Positions 62,264 to 64,000 of a DNA stretch of 64,000 nucleotides are shown one piece after another. Origin of the DNA: Massilia pinisoli (GTDB lineage Bacteria; Pseudomonadota; Gammaproteobacteria; Burkholderiales; Burkholderiaceae_D). Within the stretch, counting starts at the first letter, position 1; every line of letters begins with the position of its first letter. A program made the translations under genes and the position numbers. The stretch is from the NCBI RefSeq assembly GCF_024753285.1, contig NZ_JANUGW010000022.1:1-64000 (forward strand). The letters are read 5' to 3'. The notes under the pieces were generated by a model, which had not been told where the DNA came from, did not search any database, and worked only from the letters and a program-made list of their open reading frames with translations.

Positions 62264-63430
62264 ATGCGAACGAAAACCAACCTCGTCTTGGGCGGATTCT
62301 GCTTTTCGCTATTATTCATCGTTTTTTTACGATCACATCAAAGTCAATACGTTAACAAGGGGACTGCCGTGCCAGTGACTATTGCGCTCAGCTCACGACT
62401 AAACATGTTATTCAAGGAGAACAAAATTGTATGTTTTGGGCGATATGCGCTCCTTGTTCCCAAGGAAGCCCAGATCATATGGGGAAAGACTTCATTTCCT
62501 TCCGAAATAGATTTTCTCAAAGGAAACACAGTGTTCATGAAAAAAAAGATCACCCAAGATATCGAGACAATGAGACGCCACGATAACGATGTCGAAATCA
62601 CATATAACGACGGAGGCCCCATTGAAGGCAGCTGGCAAATCAGATACTACGAAGACAAAGCTGCAAAACAACTCAACCTTTATCTCTTCAAAACCTATAT
62701 CAATAAACAGGATTTTATTTTTCTACTGACGGGAGGTCTTGATCCCATCACCGGTCAGTCCGAGGAGCAGGCTTTAGCTCGGGAGGTCCGACGGGCCAAG
62801 AGTCTACGCGTGCGCACCGAGGCCGACATCCCAGCCGAAGAAGGCTACTGCATCGAGCATGGCTTCATGGCCAGCTCTTTTTACGGCGACCAGGAGATGG
62901 TCAACGTTGGCATCTACCTCCCAAGCCTGCCCGACGTCACCTTTTCGATCAGTTCCAACAAGGACGCATATGCTGATTATCCCAAGGAAGAATTCGAGAA
63001 AAAGAAAGTAGAAGAATTGTCCGTGCTGGCGCGCGTCCGTCAGGCACAACAGGAACAAGGCGTTATGTATCCGCACCGAACCGTTTTGCGCGAAGGCAAA
63101 CGGAGCGTGCAACATTGGCACGGTGAGGAGTCGCTCATCAAACGCCCGAATGGGGTACACGATTTCGAATGGGGTTTCGTCGGCACGCCAAAAGACGTAG
63201 CCAACCCGTCAGAGTTTATTGTCAACATGTACACCAAGGTCGAACACAACATGGTCGGCGCCGCAAAAGCCGCTTCTCTCACCGACGACGAAGCCGTCGC
63301 CTTATGGGACAAGCTGCTCTCCGGCCTGAAATTCCGCGTCAAGGTACCCGGCGCGCCGGAAGGATCGTACTATTTCCTGCCAACCAAAACGGCGCAGCCG
63401 CCGCGAGCCATTGACGAGGGCAAACGATGA
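62264..63430 (+). CDS. Tli4-family T6SS immunity protein
   Basis: Predicted immunity protein for the lipase just upstream (1-bp gap). The 388-residue product starts with an uncleaved membrane helix, VLGGFCFSLLFIVFL, that would place the rest in the periplasm, where phospholipase effectors act. The Tli4-like mid region begins KIVCFGRYALLVPKEAQI and contains an HGFMASSFYGDQEMVNVGIYL segment. The C-terminal part includes FEWGFVG and the LWDKLLSGLKFR end. GC is low in the first half and rises towards the 3' end. It is translated just before the PAAR gene (ATGA overlap). Confidence 0.82.
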   Translation: MRTKTNLVLGGFCFSLLFIVFLRSHQSQYVNKGTAVPVTIALSSRLNMLFKENKIVCFGRYALLVPKEAQIIWGKTSFPSEIDFLKGNTVFMKKKITQDIETMRRHDNDVEITYNDGGPIEGSWQIRYYEDKAAKQLNLYLFKTYINKQDFIFLLTGGLDPITGQSEEQALAREVRRAKSLRVRTEADIPAEEGYCIEHGFMASSFYGDQEMVNVGIYLPSLPDVTFSISSNKDAYADYPKEEFEKKKVEELSVLARVRQAQQEQGVMYPHRTVLREGKRSVQHWHGEESLIKRPNGVHDFEWGFVGTPKDVANPSEFIVNMYTKVEHNMVGAAKAASLTDDEAVALWDKLLSGLKFRVKVPGAPEGSYYFLPTKTAQPPRAIDEGKR

Positions 63431-63681
63431 AACACCAAGGACGCGGCGCCATCCGCCTCAACGACAAGACTGACCACGGCGGTCAAGTCATCAGCGCCTC
63501 GTCGGGCACGGCCGTGATGGGCGTGGCCGCGGCAGTTCAGGGCGACATGACGCAATGTCCCAAGTGCAAGGGCAATTTTGCGATCAAGCCGGACGGCGCC
63601 GGTGCGCGCCACGAAGGCAAGCCATATGCCTACGACGGCGATATGACGGAATGCGGTGCACGTCTGATGACGTCGCTATAA
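63427..63681 (+). CDS. PAAR-domain protein
   Basis: An 84-residue PAAR protein that sharpens the VgrG tip. It has GAIRLNDKTDHGGQVISAS with the first metal His, then CPKC and the C-terminal CGARLM repeat. It overlaps the Tli4-like gene as ATGA, so spike, effector, immunity protein and tip form one coupled transcript. GC matches the chromosome. Confidence 0.9.
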   Translation: MKHQGRGAIRLNDKTDHGGQVISASSGTAVMGVAAAVQGDMTQCPKCKGNFAIKPDGAGARHEGKPYAYDGDMTECGARLMTSL

Positions 63682-63723
63682 GTCGAGCAACGCGACGTCA
63701 AACGAGTGCCCCGCCCGTCAACA

Positions 63724-63760
63724 TGAAAAAGGGCCGGATGACCCTGCCCTTTCTCTTTTT
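63724..63760. terminator. Bidirectional terminator between PAAR and htpG
   Basis: Stem AAAGGGC (63728-63734) and GCCCTTT (63746-63752) followed by CTCTTTTT, with A-rich sequence on the other side. It separates the T6SS module from the convergent htpG. Confidence 0.8.
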
Positions 63761-63783
63761 CGACGGCGCTGTCGACGACTGGA

Positions 63784-64000
63784 TCACTTGCCGGCAGTCG
63801 CCAGCAACATCTCGTTCAACCGCTTCACGAACGCGGCCGGATCGCTCAGGCTGCCACCTTCGGCCAGCATGGCCTGGTCGAACAGGATGTGCGACCAGTC
63901 GGCGAAGCGCGGGCTCGCCGCGTCTTCGTACTTCAGGCGCGTGACGAGCGGGTGGTTCGGGTTGATCTCGAGGATGGGCTTGCTCTCCGGCGCGTTCTGG
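63784..64000 (-). CDS. htpG: Chaperone HtpG (Hsp90), 3' end only
   Basis: Only the last 71 codons and the stop lie in the window. The translated end reads KPILEINPNHPLVTRLKYED, then FADWSHILFDQAMLAEGGSL and VKRLNEMLLATAGK, matching the C-terminal dimerisation domain of bacterial Hsp90. The gene continues beyond the window end on the minus strand. Confidence 0.93.
   Translation of the reverse strand, partial: QNAPESKPILEINPNHPLVTRLKYEDAASPRFADWSHILFDQAMLAEGGSLSDPAAFVKRLNEMLLATAGK

Overview
The window is a high-GC (visibly about 65-70% in most genes) chromosomal segment of a betaproteobacterium. It most resembles the Oxalobacteraceae (Massilia/Duganella/Janthinobacterium type). Supporting signs are an EF-P with Arg32 next to its rhamnosyltransferase EarP, the DUF3460-scpA-panC order, an flhDC-mot-che gene order on one strand, and GTAGGGTGG-type intergenic palindromes. 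The genus is an inference from gene content, not from an rRNA gene; none is present.

Layout. 1-10.3 kb: clpB with a heat-shock-like promoter, a ClC chloride channel, a YiaA-like membrane protein, a tightly overlapped DUF349-moaE-crcB set, a hemerythrin-like protein and ycaQ. 10.4-19.1 kb: sbcD-sbcC with ATGA overlap, a small Cys-rich protein, a methyltransferase, initiator tRNA-Met, a small hypothetical protein and dbpA. 19.2-24.8 kb: a degenerate protein-kinase-like membrane protein carrying eight 24-residue repeats and a PEGA domain, followed by a TssQ-type lipoprotein, a DHA2 MFS exporter and a Tat-exported amidase. 24.9-29.1 kb: translation block earP-efp, eight tRNA genes (five Glu-TTC, three Ala-GGC) and gltX. 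29.4-40.3 kb: a diguanylate cyclase, a 2H phosphoesterase, an RlmN-like radical SAM enzyme, apbC, metG, a 440-residue putative reductase, DUF3460, scpA, panC and a PilZ flagellar-brake protein. 40.4-53.1 kb: a nearly continuous motility and chemotaxis locus on the minus strand (flhD, flhC, membrane methyltransferase, motA, motB, CheZ-like, CheY-like, cheA, cheW, cheR, cheD, cheB, cheY, cheZ, EAL/HDOD protein). 53.1-57.6 kb: a non-coding stretch with four tandem repeats of about 75 bp between flhD and kynU, then kynU-kynA, an RBBP9-type hydrolase and an acyltransferase. 57.8-63.7 kb: a lower-GC vgrG-lipase-Tli4-PAAR module of the type VI secretion system (T6SS). The window ends inside the 3' end of htpG.

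How the genes work together. The motility block contains the flagellar master regulator, the stator and a full adaptation and excitation circuit with two CheY-like and two CheZ-like proteins. The c-di-GMP synthase and the PilZ brake lie nearby. The earP/efp pair, gltX, metG and the nine tRNA genes form a translation-rich segment. The vgrG module looks like a recently acquired antibacterial phospholipase with its immunity protein. The kinase-like/TssQ pair 36 kb away may be an accessory part of the same secretion system, whose core genes are not in the window.

The most unusual items are the pseudokinase-repeat-PEGA protein, the four-copy repeat upstream of flhD, a 32-codon leader ORF overlapping the kynU start codon, and a shared GDV(D/E)LF tail on CheD and the second CheZ-like protein.
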